A stretch of 44,865 nt of DNA from DASREM01 sp035652095 (GTDB lineage: Bacteria; Acidobacteriota; Terriglobia; Terriglobales; Acidobacteriaceae), in the NCBI GenBank assembly GCA_035652095.1, contig DASREM010000051.1, positions 1 through 44,865 on the forward strand, in the 5' to 3' direction. Each line of letters starts with the position of its first letter. Within the stretch, counting starts at the first letter, position 1. Both the position numbers and the translations under genes were made by a program. The notes below the pieces were generated by a model, which had not been told where the DNA came from, did no database searches, and saw only the letters and a list, made by a program, of their open reading frames with translations. Below, piece after piece: positions 7,793 through 16,575 of the stretch.

Positions 7793-9322
7793 TTATTTTT
7801 GCGAACAACCCTCGAACGTTAAGAGTGGCATTCCACTTGGTACCGAGTCGGGAATCAGCGGGCAGAGGTGACGCTTGAATGCCCGTTCGTCGAGCAGGGC
7901 ATCGCGCACGAAACTGACCAGGTCACGAAATTCTCTATCACTCAGCCGGATTGGATCCTTGAGAAGGGGATCCAATGTTTTCAGCATTGCCTCCGGAGAC
8001 GCCAGTCGATGCGTCAGGTCAAGAGCGACCCCGGCCTCGACTGGGTTGTAATGACGCACCGATTCTTCAACGTCAAGATGATGCCGGATGGCGTCTTCGA
8101 GGCGAGTGAATGCCCCGTTGTGGAAGAACGCCGGTTGCAGCGCCGCATTGCGGAGGGGAGAACTGCGGAACTTGTAACGATCTGCCAGTTCACCCGAGAT
8201 CTGTTCCTGACCGAAATCCTCATCTTCGTTAACGCCGTCGAAGATCACATTTCCCTGGCCGACACCAAAGAATGGTGCGATTTGCGGAACGGCGATGTTA
8301 TGCATCAGAAAATCGCTGAACATCTCGTTGGACTGGCCGCCAACGGTGTGACAGGCAGAACATTTTCCTTTGCCAAAGAAAATCAGCGCGCCTCTTTTTT
8401 GCGCATTGGTCATCGCGTGCGTATCGCCGCGGGCAAATTTGTCGAGGGGCGCATCCGCATAGACCTGCGTAAATTCAAATTCCGCGATGGCGCGCCCGAA
8501 CATGGTGAAGTCAATCGCACCTCCGGCGGCTACTTCCGGGAAAAGCATTCCAAATAACTCCCGGTAGGTTGAATTTCCATTCAGGCGTTTCAGGACTTCC
8601 TGGCGAATCGGTTCGTTGCGAAAACCGCTGTTGTCCGGAGGTGGAACTACGCTGCCCAAGCCGTCGTCAAACTGATCGAAACGCGGACCGATCTGACCCG
8701 CGGTGCCGGTGAAGCCCGCGACCTCCACCAGTTCCGTGGGCGGAATATGCGCCTGCGCCACCAGCAGTTGCTTGACGACTGGATCGTTGGGAGGAAAAAG
8801 AGTCGTTCCCTCCGGCAGCGGAAACTGAAAACCTTGCGAGTTGTCGAACGGATCGCCTGACAGAGAAAGGAACCTGCCGTTCCACATGAGCTTGGGATAG
8901 AAGGCCGTGTTGATTACCGAAGGGGTGCGGCGCTGGTTTCGCGGCCCGGTACGATCCGGACCCACAACCAGGTTGCTCTGCACGCCGATCGCGATCGATT
9001 GAGTGTCCCCTAAGCCAGAACTGGGGGAGTGGCACCCGGCGCAGGTATTGTCATCGTGTAAACCCCCTGCGACGTCGAAGAACAGCAAACGCCCCAGATC
9101 CGCCAGTTGCGGGTTCACCTTTCTATGGAGACGCGCTTCCAGGGTGGATTCGATCCTTCCAGTGAATGCCTCGCGATGGAGGATCTTCTGAAGCTTCCGG
9201 TCGAGAATCCGGTCGCCGCTGTTCTGAGCGAGTGCCAGCACGCTGACAAAAGTCATGCAAATTGGAAGCAGCGCTCCCAAGCCACAAGCTCGAAGGAACC
9301 AACGTTCTCGCTGGAGTTGCAT
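7793..9322 (-). CDS. Di-haem cytochrome c peroxidase / MauG family protein
   Basis: 509 aa with an N-terminal signal sequence ending near ALAQ. Two CxxCH haem-attachment sites are present: CAGCH at residues 94-98 (N-terminal, peroxidatic haem domain) and CSACH at 321-325 (electron-transfer haem). Family motifs around them include LGRLLFFD before the first haem, TPSVINTAFYPKLMWNGR at about 133-150, and FRSSPLRNAALQPAFFHNGA near residues 390-410. Bacterial members reduce H2O2 in the periplasm or, as MauG homologues, oxidise proteins. Which applies here cannot be told from sequence. Start ATG at 9322 has GAGGGGGC upstream. It is the first gene after a strong hairpin at 9384-9419 and is likely co-transcribed with the downstream HAF gene. 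Confidence 0.9.
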   Translation of the reverse strand: MQLQRERWFLRACGLGALLPICMTFVSVLALAQNSGDRILDRKLQKILHREAFTGRIESTLEARLHRKVNPQLADLGRLLFFDVAGGLHDDNTCAGCHSPSSGLGDTQSIAIGVQSNLVVGPDRTGPRNQRRTPSVINTAFYPKLMWNGRFLSLSGDPFDNSQGFQFPLPEGTTLFPPNDPVVKQLLVAQAHIPPTELVEVAGFTGTAGQIGPRFDQFDDGLGSVVPPPDNSGFRNEPIRQEVLKRLNGNSTYRELFGMLFPEVAAGGAIDFTMFGRAIAEFEFTQVYADAPLDKFARGDTHAMTNAQKRGALIFFGKGKCSACHTVGGQSNEMFSDFLMHNIAVPQIAPFFGVGQGNVIFDGVNEDEDFGQEQISGELADRYKFRSSPLRNAALQPAFFHNGAFTRLEDAIRHHLDVEESVRHYNPVEAGVALDLTHRLASPEAMLKTLDPLLKDPIRLSDREFRDLVSFVRDALLDERAFKRHLCPLIPDSVPSGMPLLTFEGCSQK

Positions 9323-9383
9323 AGAGCCCCCTCAACATCTCTTTTCGACTTGCGAAACACGAACAGTTCAGTCAAATGCGGAG

Positions 9384-9419
9384 GCCTGCGCTCCGGCAAT
9401 CACTGGCCGGAACGCAGGC
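9384..9419 (-). terminator. Strong 14-bp hairpin between Kelch and peroxidase genes
   Basis: Positions 9384-9397 pair with 9406-9419 (GCCTGCG... with ...CGCAGGC), one G.T pair and an eight-base loop. It lies 10 bases downstream of the Kelch protein stop in minus sense. It probably ends the two-gene Kelch transcript, although the tail is not T-rich. Confidence 0.55.
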
Positions 9420-9428
9420 TTCTGCGAA

Positions 9429-12110
9429 TTACGGCGTGTACACGCCTCCCGTAGTCGTGAGGAAAAATCCAGTCCAGTCCTGACCGCTCCACAGAATCAT
9501 TTGCGAACCGGTCCAAACCGCGGGAAATTGGTGCCGCGCCACCGGAGCTGAAGCCATGCTGATGGGCGTCCACAAGTCAGTGCCGGGGTTGTAACGTGCT
9601 CCGTCACCGACCGCACCACTGCAGAAAGTGCCTTGCACGCCGCAACCTCCCCAGACGATCAGGTCGGCTCCGGTCCAGACATACCCGAACCACCCACGTC
9701 CACTGGGAGCGCCCGTCAGCGAAGTTGGCGTCCAGGTGTCGCTGGCCGGGTCGTACAGAGCGCCATCGTTGTGGTAAACATACGAACCGTTGTAGGTCTG
9801 TCCGCCCCAAATCAGCATTTTCGTTCCAGTCCACTCGTATGCAGTCCAGTTGCGGGCGCTGGGAGCATTGACGGTGGAAATGTTCGTCCAGGTATTGGTT
9901 GCGGGGTTGTAACGCGCGCCGGTATTTGTGTCAAAAGTGGACGTAGCGCCGCCCCAAACGATCATCTCGCTGCCGGTCCACACTGCCGCATGCAACTCGC
10001 GCCCAGTGGGTGCGCCGATGGTCGTGGTAAGAGTCCAGGAATTGGTGGACGGGTTATAGCGTCCGCCAGTTTTCAACCAGGGAGAGGAATTGCCCGTACC
10101 GCCGAACACGATCATCTCGGTGCCTGTCCAGACGGCGGTATGAGTGGACCGTGCCTCGGGCGCTCCGGTGGTGCTGGTTTTCGTCCATGCATTTGTTACG
10201 GGGTTGTATCGCCCACCATCTTTGAACGGTGTGCTTCCCGACTGTCCGCCCCAGATGATCATTTCGGTCCCAGTCCAAAGCGCCGAGTGCAGATGCCGGC
10301 CGCTAGGCCCGCCAACGGTCGACGTCGGAGTCCATGTGTCGAGTGCAAGGTTGTAGCGCCCGCCGGTGTTAGTGCCTCCGACGATGAATGCATCGTCCCC
10401 GCCCCACACGATCATCTCCGCACCTGTCCAGATCGCGGTGTGCAGTGTGCGGCCACTGGGAGTCATCACGGCATTGGTAGGGGTCCAGCTGTCGGTTGCG
10501 GGATCGTAACGCCCGCCGGTTTGGGTGAAGCCGCCCCAGACGATCATCTGCGAACCCGTCCAAACGGAAACGGCGCCTGAGCGCGCAGAAGGAGCATTCA
10601 CGGTACTCGTAGGGGTCCACGTGCTGGTCGTAGGATTGAACCGCGCACCGGTGTTGGTCGGAGTGGTTCCGTTCACCCCGCCCCACACGATCATCTCGGT
10701 GCCGCTCCATATGGCGGTGTGTAGCGAGCGCGGACTCGGCGCATTGGTCGGAGGTGTTCCGCGCCATTTGTTGGTTGCGACGTTGTACCGCAATCCGCTG
10801 TTAAATGATTTTGTGCCGTTGGTTCCACCCCACAGGATCATCTCCCTTCCGGTCCAGACACCGCTGTGAAAGTAGCGGGCCTGGTTGGCTGCCACAGCGG
10901 CGGTGGCGATCCAGGAGTCGGTACCGGGGTTATAGACGCCGCCGTCATTCAGGGCAGCGGTATCGCTGGTCCCTCCCCACACCACCATCCGGTTGCCGGT
11001 CCAGACTGCAGTGTGGAACTCTCGGGCTTGCGGCGCGTTGGCTGTATTGGTAGGAGTCCAGGTGTCAGTGGAGGGGTTATATCGTCCCCCGCCATTGCCG
11101 ACCCGTGAGGGTATGCAGGCGTCATTGATGAAGGAACAACCGCCGAAAACAATCATCTCGGTTCCGGTCCACACCGCGGTGTGATTCATGCGGGTGTGCG
11201 GCGCCCCTACCACGGAGGTCTTCACCCAGCTGTCGGTCGCCGGGTTGTAGCGCTGACCTGAACTGCTGTCGCAGGTGTGCTCGCCTTTGAAAAGGTCGCA
11301 ACCTCCCCACACGATCATTTCGGTCCCGGTCCAGACTGCGGTGTGCCCGGTTTTTCCGATCGGAACACTCGAGTTGTTGGTGCTGTGCCAGGTATCGGTT
11401 GCGGGATCGTACCGTGAGCCGGTATACACCGGAGCCAGCGTGCTTCCTCCCCCCCAGATGATCATCTCGGCCCCGGTCCAGACCGCTGTCATTCCATTCG
11501 TGCCATCGGGAAGGGTGTGGGTAGGCGCCCAGGAATCCGGAGCAGCCGTTGCTGTGTTCACGCCGGGTAAGACGTACGCGAAAACGCTCTGACTGACCGT
11601 CGGTGCGAACTGGTTTTGCTGCTTGCTCCACCACGTGTCGAAGGACTGGGCCTTCGCCGAGAAGCGCTGATCGTTCTGATAAGCACTGCGCGCCAGTCTC
11701 TCTGCGAGTGCGGGCCGGGCAAGCACTTCTGCCACGATCGCGGGGTCATGATTGAGCGCCGCAAACAACTCCGCCAGGACCTCGGGCTGCCTGGAGTCGC
11801 GCGCCATGCGATTCATCTCGGCCTGCAATTGAGCTCCCGTGATGGGCGAATTCCACAGCGCGGCGAGTGCATTGGAAAGACGCAACCCGGCCTCCGCCTT
11901 TGCCTGAAGCTGCTCAGGTGAGATGACGGCAGTAAGTGCCGGCTTCGCCGCAGAGTTTTCCTTAGGCCATAGGCGGTGTTGCCAGTAAACCTGTTCGACT
12001 GCTTGCTGAAATGCGGTGCGAGCGCTGATGTCTATCATTTGCGGCTGTTGCGCAAGAGCCGCGATTCCAGTCAGAACCAACAAGGGACGTAATATCAACC
12101 GTGCTTTCAA
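9429..12110 (-). CDS. Secreted Kelch-repeat protein (14 repeats), shorter paralogue
   Basis: About 893 aa. It has a signal peptide (LILRPLLVLTGIAALAQ), a helical N-terminal domain (about residues 25-165) with motifs VEQVYWQHR, AQLQAEMNRMARDS and LAELFAALNHDP, then a linker with SFDTWW. After that come 14 Kelch-type repeats of 50-57 residues, each with the core WTGxEMIVWGG plus RYNPATDTW. Fourteen repeats would fit two seven-bladed propellers. TTG at 12110 is preferred as start because GGAGG lies five bases upstream at 12116-12120; the longer frame's TTG at 12122 overlaps that site. It lies 57 bases downstream of its larger paralogue and ends at a strong hairpin. The ligand is unknown. The helical domain recalls SurA-like N-domains, but this is a weak resemblance. 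Confidence 0.83.
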   Translation of the reverse strand: MKARLILRPLLVLTGIAALAQQPQMIDISARTAFQQAVEQVYWQHRLWPKENSAAKPALTAVISPEQLQAKAEAGLRLSNALAALWNSPITGAQLQAEMNRMARDSRQPEVLAELFAALNHDPAIVAEVLARPALAERLARSAYQNDQRFSAKAQSFDTWWSKQQNQFAPTVSQSVFAYVLPGVNTATAAPDSWAPTHTLPDGTNGMTAVWTGAEMIIWGGGSTLAPVYTGSRYDPATDTWHSTNNSSVPIGKTGHTAVWTGTEMIVWGGCDLFKGEHTCDSSSGQRYNPATDSWVKTSVVGAPHTRMNHTAVWTGTEMIVFGGCSFINDACIPSRVGNGGGRYNPSTDTWTPTNTANAPQAREFHTAVWTGNRMVVWGGTSDTAALNDGGVYNPGTDSWIATAAVAANQARYFHSGVWTGREMILWGGTNGTKSFNSGLRYNVATNKWRGTPPTNAPSPRSLHTAIWSGTEMIVWGGVNGTTPTNTGARFNPTTSTWTPTSTVNAPSARSGAVSVWTGSQMIVWGGFTQTGGRYDPATDSWTPTNAVMTPSGRTLHTAIWTGAEMIVWGGDDAFIVGGTNTGGRYNLALDTWTPTSTVGGPSGRHLHSALWTGTEMIIWGGQSGSTPFKDGGRYNPVTNAWTKTSTTGAPEARSTHTAVWTGTEMIVFGGTGNSSPWLKTGGRYNPSTNSWTLTTTIGAPTGRELHAAVWTGSEMIVWGGATSTFDTNTGARYNPATNTWTNISTVNAPSARNWTAYEWTGTKMLIWGGQTYNGSYVYHNDGALYDPASDTWTPTSLTGAPSGRGWFGYVWTGADLIVWGGCGVQGTFCSGAVGDGARYNPGTDLWTPISMASAPVARHQFPAVWTGSQMILWSGQDWTGFFLTTTGGVYTP
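9440..11520 (-). repeat. 14 tandem Kelch-coding repeats, ~150-170 bp each
   Basis: The plus strand shows the recurring stretch CCCCA(G/C)ACGATCATCTCGGT followed by CCGGTCCA about every 150-170 bases, coding on the minus strand for WTGxEMIVWGG. Near-identical copies such as those around 9950, 10100 and 10680 make the array prone to unequal recombination. Confidence 0.8.
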
Positions 12111-12166
12111 ACCATCCTCCAAAATTGCTCGGAGAGCGATGCCCTCCTTATTTTTATGAAAAAGCG

Positions 12167-15100
12167 TTACTGTACCGTGATCGTCACGGTCGCCGTATTG
12201 CTGTTACTCAGCCCATCGTTGGCCTGGTAAGTAAAACTGTCCGCTCCGCTGAACCCCGCATTCGGCTTGTAGGTGAACGATCCGTTCGCGTTGAACTGGA
12301 GCGTTCCATGGGCCGACGATAACGCCAGCGTTGCAGTCAGAAGATCCCCATTACCGTCGGAGTCGTTCACGAGCACTCCGGTTTTGTTACTTACAGTGAG
12401 TTGCTTGCCTGCAGGAACCGTATAGCTGTCGCTATTGGCAACAGGCGCGGTGTTCGGCTGCCCCGAGGCGCAGTAGAGATTGCCTTGTTGCGTCTCTATG
12501 ACGCCGCCCCAGATGATCATCTGCGATCCGGTCCACACCGTGGACCAGCGTCCGCCGCCGCGCACGAAGGGAGCGTTCACCTTGGTTGTAGGCTTCCACG
12601 AATCCGATGCGGGGTTGTAGCGCCCTCCGCTGGAGTCGAAGTCGCCTCCCCAGGTCACCATTTCACTTCCACTCCACACGCCTTGTGTAATGCGGGGACT
12701 CGGGGCGCCTTGTAACGTAGTCTTCGTCCAGCTATCGGTTACCGGGTTGTAGCGACCGCCGTCGTTGAAATAAGTGCCGAATGTGTAGTCGTAGCCGCTC
12801 CAGAAAATCGCTTCGGTTCCCGTCCACACGCTGACCGGCCAGGAGCGAGTTTTGGGAGAGCTCGGGACGTTCGTCTGCGCCCATGTGTTCGTCGCAGGGT
12901 TGTACCGTCCTCCCGTCGGAGTGCTGCCGTTATTGATGAACCCGCCCCAGATGATCATCTCGGTGCCGGTCCACACCGCGCCGTGATGGTCGCGCGCCCC
13001 CGGCGCATTGGTGGTCGTCGCGTTGGTCCAGATGTCGGTCGCGGGGTTATATCGTTTCGCGATACTATCGGTGCCCACGCCCCCGAATACGACCATCTCG
13101 CTTCCGGTCCACACCGCGGTGTGGCCGTACCGCTGGTTGGGAGCATTGGTCCGGCTGGTCAGCTTCCATGTGTCCGCGACCGGATCGTAACGGCCTCCGG
13201 TCCCCTGCGTAAGCCCGTCGGGATCGCCGCCCCAGAAAATCGCTTCCGTTCCCGTCCACACGCTTTCCGCGTTTTCACGACCCGGCGGCGCACCGGCGGT
13301 GCTGGTCTTCTTCCAAGTGTCAGTCGCAGGATCGTAGCGTCCGCCGGCATTCAGGAAGATGTCGCCGAAACCGCCCCACACGATCATCTCTGCGCCCGTC
13401 CATACCGCCGAGTGCAGGCCGCGAGCGCGTGGCACATTCATGGTGCTGGTAGGCAGCCAGCGATCGGCCTTCGGGTTGTAACGAGCTCCGTCGTAGTGGA
13501 ACTCGAAGTTGTCGTCGAGCCCTCCCCAGAGAATCATTTCCTTCCCGGTCCAAATCGCAGTTATGCCTTGACCATTGGTCGGCGAGTTGGCCGGATTGGT
13601 CGCAGTCCAGGTGTCGGTCGCGGGGTTATAGCGTCCACCGGTCGCCACGGCAGGGGTGCCTCCCTCGACGATCATTTCGCTTCCACTCCAGACCGCCGCG
13701 TGCATCCAGCGGAAGGAAGGCGCACCGGTCATGCTGGTTGGGGTCCAGGTATTCGTGGTCGGGTTATAGCGGGCGCCGCTCTGGTCGTAATTGGGATAAT
13801 CGAGGCCGCCCCACACAATCATCTCCGTGCCCGTCCACACTGCGCTGTGAAAGTAGCGGGCGGTTGGGGCGTTCGTGGAGGGCAGGCGCGTCCAAACATT
13901 GGTGACCGGGTTGTACCGCGAACCGTCTCCGTAGAGTTGGCCGATGCCGCCGTCGTATCCGCCCCAGACGATCATCTCCGTGCCGGTCCATACCGCGGTG
14001 TGAAAAGCGCGCGCGATCGGAGCGTTCCCGACATTGGTAAGCGCCCAGGTATTGGTGGCGGGGTTGTAGCGCCCGCCCGTATTTACCGTGGAAAAGATCT
14101 GCCCGCCCCACACAATCATTTCCTTGCCGGTCCAGACCACGGTGCTGTTGAACGCGCCAAGCGGAGCGTTGGTCGTGCTTGTAGGTTTCCAGGTGTCGGT
14201 AATGGGGTTATAGCGTCCCCCGGTTTTGTCCCCGGTTCCGCCGAACACGATCATTTCCTTGCCGGTCCAGACGGCAACGTGTTCCGTGCGGACGCTCGGA
14301 GCGCCCTGGGTGGAAATTCGCGTCCACGTGTCGGTGGCGGGGTTGTAGCGGCTGCCGTCGTTATATTCGGTCCCCACGCTATTCATGCCGCCAAACACGA
14401 TCATCTCCGTGCCCGTCCAGACCGCGCTGTGCCAGTAGCGGGGATCCAGAAGCTGCATGGTTGGCTTCCAGCTGTCGTCTCTGCAGTTGGTGTTGGGAAC
14501 GTCCGGCAATGTGAAATTGAAAGCGTCCGCGGTAAGTTGCATGGGAAGTTGCTGGCGAGCCCCGCTCCACCAGGTTTCAAAGGGTTGCTTCTGCCATTGC
14601 ACCGTCCCCACGCGCACCCGCTGGCTATCCATCGCAAGCACGGCTACGGCATAAAAGTGAGTGTCGTCTTCGCGCAGACGGCTCACCGATCCTGAATGCA
14701 GCGCACCGTTGGCTCCGAACGAACGCTGTAATTCCTTGATGCGGTTGTCGAATGTCCTGGGTTCCAAACCAAATACACCGGCGACCGGAGAGCTCGCATT
14801 GCCGCGACGCCACTCCACTTCGGTATACGTGCCGCTGGTCTGACGAAGCGATGCCGCAGAGGCGTTCTGTCCGATCTCGGCAGTGGCTCGCGCCTTAAGA
14901 TCGCCGTGGAAGCGCTCATCACGGGCGTAATAGGTGGATATCAAGCGATCCACCAGTTGCGGCCTTGCCAGACACTCGGCAATTTGTTGCGGATCATGGT
15001 TCAGAGCCGCGAATAGTTCATTCAGAACTTCGGGGGCCTTTGAGTCCATCACCATGCGATCGATCTCGGCCTGCAATTGCGCGCCGGCCACCGTTACGCC

Positions 15101-15364
15101 CCACAATTGCTCGAGAGCAGCGGACTTCAGCACCACGTCCTCTGCCTTGGTCTGAATCAGGGCTGCGGGGACGGCCTGCTCAAAAGAAACCGACGTATTC
15201 TGCGCCGCGGTTCGATGCTGCCAGTACACTCTCTCGATCGCGGTCTGACATCCGATGCGCGCACCAAGACTGAACTGGGCTGCCGGCACCTGGCCAAAAC
15301 AAGTCGTCGCAAGAATGAATGCGTATGCAACGGCGCTGTAGGACTTCATCCGAAATCGCTTCAT
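12167..15364 (-). CDS. Secreted Kelch-repeat protein (14 repeats) with C-terminal cadherin-like domain
   Basis: About 1065 aa. It shares the helical N-terminal domain of its downstream paralogue (IERVYWQHR, AQLQAEIDRMVMDSK, LNELFAALNHDP). It has an extra ~95-residue segment (RTFDNRIKELQRSFG to VRVGTVQWQKQPFETWW) that the paralogue lacks. Fourteen Kelch repeats with the core WTGxEMIVWGG follow. The C-terminus is a tandem-Ig/cadherin-like module of the Big_9/VCBS type (PVANSDSYTVPAG, then GTLQFNANGSFTYKPNAGF and FTYQANDG). The ATG at 15364 has GAGGAA four bases upstream and gives a signal peptide ending near CFGQ; the frame is open further upstream to 15436. The domain order suggests a cell-surface or secreted binding protein. 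It is probably co-transcribed with the shorter paralogue (57 bases apart). Confidence 0.83.
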   Translation of the reverse strand: MKRFRMKSYSAVAYAFILATTCFGQVPAAQFSLGARIGCQTAIERVYWQHRTAAQNTSVSFEQAVPAALIQTKAEDVVLKSAALEQLWGVTVAGAQLQAEIDRMVMDSKAPEVLNELFAALNHDPQQIAECLARPQLVDRLISTYYARDERFHGDLKARATAEIGQNASAASLRQTSGTYTEVEWRRGNASSPVAGVFGLEPRTFDNRIKELQRSFGANGALHSGSVSRLREDDTHFYAVAVLAMDSQRVRVGTVQWQKQPFETWWSGARQQLPMQLTADAFNFTLPDVPNTNCRDDSWKPTMQLLDPRYWHSAVWTGTEMIVFGGMNSVGTEYNDGSRYNPATDTWTRISTQGAPSVRTEHVAVWTGKEMIVFGGTGDKTGGRYNPITDTWKPTSTTNAPLGAFNSTVVWTGKEMIVWGGQIFSTVNTGGRYNPATNTWALTNVGNAPIARAFHTAVWTGTEMIVWGGYDGGIGQLYGDGSRYNPVTNVWTRLPSTNAPTARYFHSAVWTGTEMIVWGGLDYPNYDQSGARYNPTTNTWTPTSMTGAPSFRWMHAAVWSGSEMIVEGGTPAVATGGRYNPATDTWTATNPANSPTNGQGITAIWTGKEMILWGGLDDNFEFHYDGARYNPKADRWLPTSTMNVPRARGLHSAVWTGAEMIVWGGFGDIFLNAGGRYDPATDTWKKTSTAGAPPGRENAESVWTGTEAIFWGGDPDGLTQGTGGRYDPVADTWKLTSRTNAPNQRYGHTAVWTGSEMVVFGGVGTDSIAKRYNPATDIWTNATTTNAPGARDHHGAVWTGTEMIIWGGFINNGSTPTGGRYNPATNTWAQTNVPSSPKTRSWPVSVWTGTEAIFWSGYDYTFGTYFNDGGRYNPVTDSWTKTTLQGAPSPRITQGVWSGSEMVTWGGDFDSSGGRYNPASDSWKPTTKVNAPFVRGGGRWSTVWTGSQMIIWGGVIETQQGNLYCASGQPNTAPVANSDSYTVPAGKQLTVSNKTGVLVNDSDGNGDLLTATLALSSAHGTLQFNANGSFTYKPNAGFSGADSFTYQANDGLSNSNTATVTITVQ
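12500..14460 (-). repeat. 14 tandem Kelch-coding repeats in the larger paralogue
   Basis: Same periodic core (CC(G/C)CCCCA.ACGATCAT on the plus strand) as in the neighbouring gene, with a period of about 140-150 bases. The arrays share enough identity that gene conversion or deletion between the two genes is plausible. Confidence 0.78.
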
Positions 15365-15439
15365 AGCGTTCCTCGTTTGGGCCATTACAGCCCGGTTAAG
15401 ACCCCACTTTCCCCACTGGCGGAACAAGCAAGCCACGCT

Positions 15440-16288
15440 TTATCTCGCAACTTTCTTTAATCCTGGTCGCAATCCGCTCTGGCCTGTGCTGACCTGGGGT
15501 TGCTGGAGGTGGTTCGAATAACTGAGCACCGGGTCGATGATCAGGAGTTTGCTCCGGTCGTAACTCCCGAGCGCAAACGTCACCCGTCGTTTGTTGACAA
15601 CAAAGCGCGCAGTTACCGGCCGTTTCGCGCCGTCAATCTCCTGGTAGGCGTTTGGCTTCTGGAACCGCAGTTCTGCTTGCCGGGTGCGAATTGCGAGATC
15701 GCCGGATGCCGTTAGCTGAATGCTGCTTGCACCCATGATTTCCATCACGATGTCGCGGGTCATCGCTCCCGGTGCAACCTTGAAGTCGTACTCGAGGCTC
15801 CCATGGCGGCCACGGCAAGTGACATGAATGCCTGGATGAACCTCCTGAAATTGGACTTCTGAGAAGTTCGGGATCCCGGTGATCCACTCTTTCCTGTCCG
15901 CCCCGATGAAATAGCTGCTGTTTCCCGGCAGCGCACCGAGTGCGACCAATCTGCTTTTGTGGGAAGAGTCCGCCAGATTGACTGCAATAGAGCCCGTGAC
16001 CGCCCGCTCACCAACTCCGACGTCCTGACGGAGCGAGAGCAGAGTGCCTCGATCGGTAAGGTACAAAACGTAACCCGGACCTCGGGCCACGAATTTCACG
16101 TCACGTTCTGCCTGTCCCCGGTTAGGCTCGAAGCTGATTGGGCCATCGAAAAACGTCTGCTCGGATTCCAGCGAGCGCGAAATACTGGTTGCGCCCTTCC
16201 CGGCATACATCAGGGTCACGGCCCCAAATAGCGTGAGCAGGATTATGGCTGCGATACCTTTCAGCCTGTCGTGGTTTGCGCCTGATGT
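15440..16288 (-). pseudogene. DUF7948 (SBBP-associated) domain protein lacking its SBBP repeats
   Basis: A transmembrane/signal segment (GIAAIILLTLFGAVTLMYAG) is followed by the hallmark N-terminal domain of SBBP-repeat proteins: FEPNRGQAERDVKFVARGPGY, then GADRKEWITGIPNFSEVQF and YPGIHV-like HPGIHVTCRGR. It ends at LLIIDPVLSYS. In full-length relatives this phrase continues as YLGGSGxD... into SBBP beta-propeller repeats. Here it runs instead into ~23 unrelated residues and a stop. I infer a deletion that removed the repeat region, so it may be a relic, although a stand-alone domain is possible. The start is uncertain: ATG at 16288 or TTG at 16345, neither with a good ribosome site. Confidence 0.62.
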
Positions 16289-16575
16289 CATCGGTCTGAA
16301 TGGCCAGGGGTCAACGACGCGCGGCCGTGATGAGCATTCAGCCAAAGTTCTTGGGGGGTGACAAACGATTCCTTTCTGAATCCGAGGTGACTGGATAAAT
16401 CGCTGAGGAGTGGAGGGTTACCGGCCGGTCTGATTTCCTAAGGTATGTTGGTGTTGCAGATTTCTGCAGCCCCACTGGGGTCTGGTTGTGGTTTTTTTTA
16501 CGGCGGAGTGACAAAACTACGCCAAGAGGCGGGTAAACTCCCTATGGGCGTGCCCTTGTCCAGGCTCCTCCTCCT

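Noticed and set aside
9384..14460. Regularly spaced similar sequences considered as a CRISPR array
   Set aside because: The period is 140-170 bases, the repeated parts are coding (WTGxEMIVWGG) and the intervals are homologous rather than unique spacers. No cas genes are present.
12983..14695. 570-codon open frame on the plus strand opposite the larger Kelch gene
   Set aside because: It mirrors the Kelch repeats. Its Arg/His/Gly-rich translation repeats with the same period, there is no ribosome site, and the minus frame has clear Kelch cores and a signal peptide.
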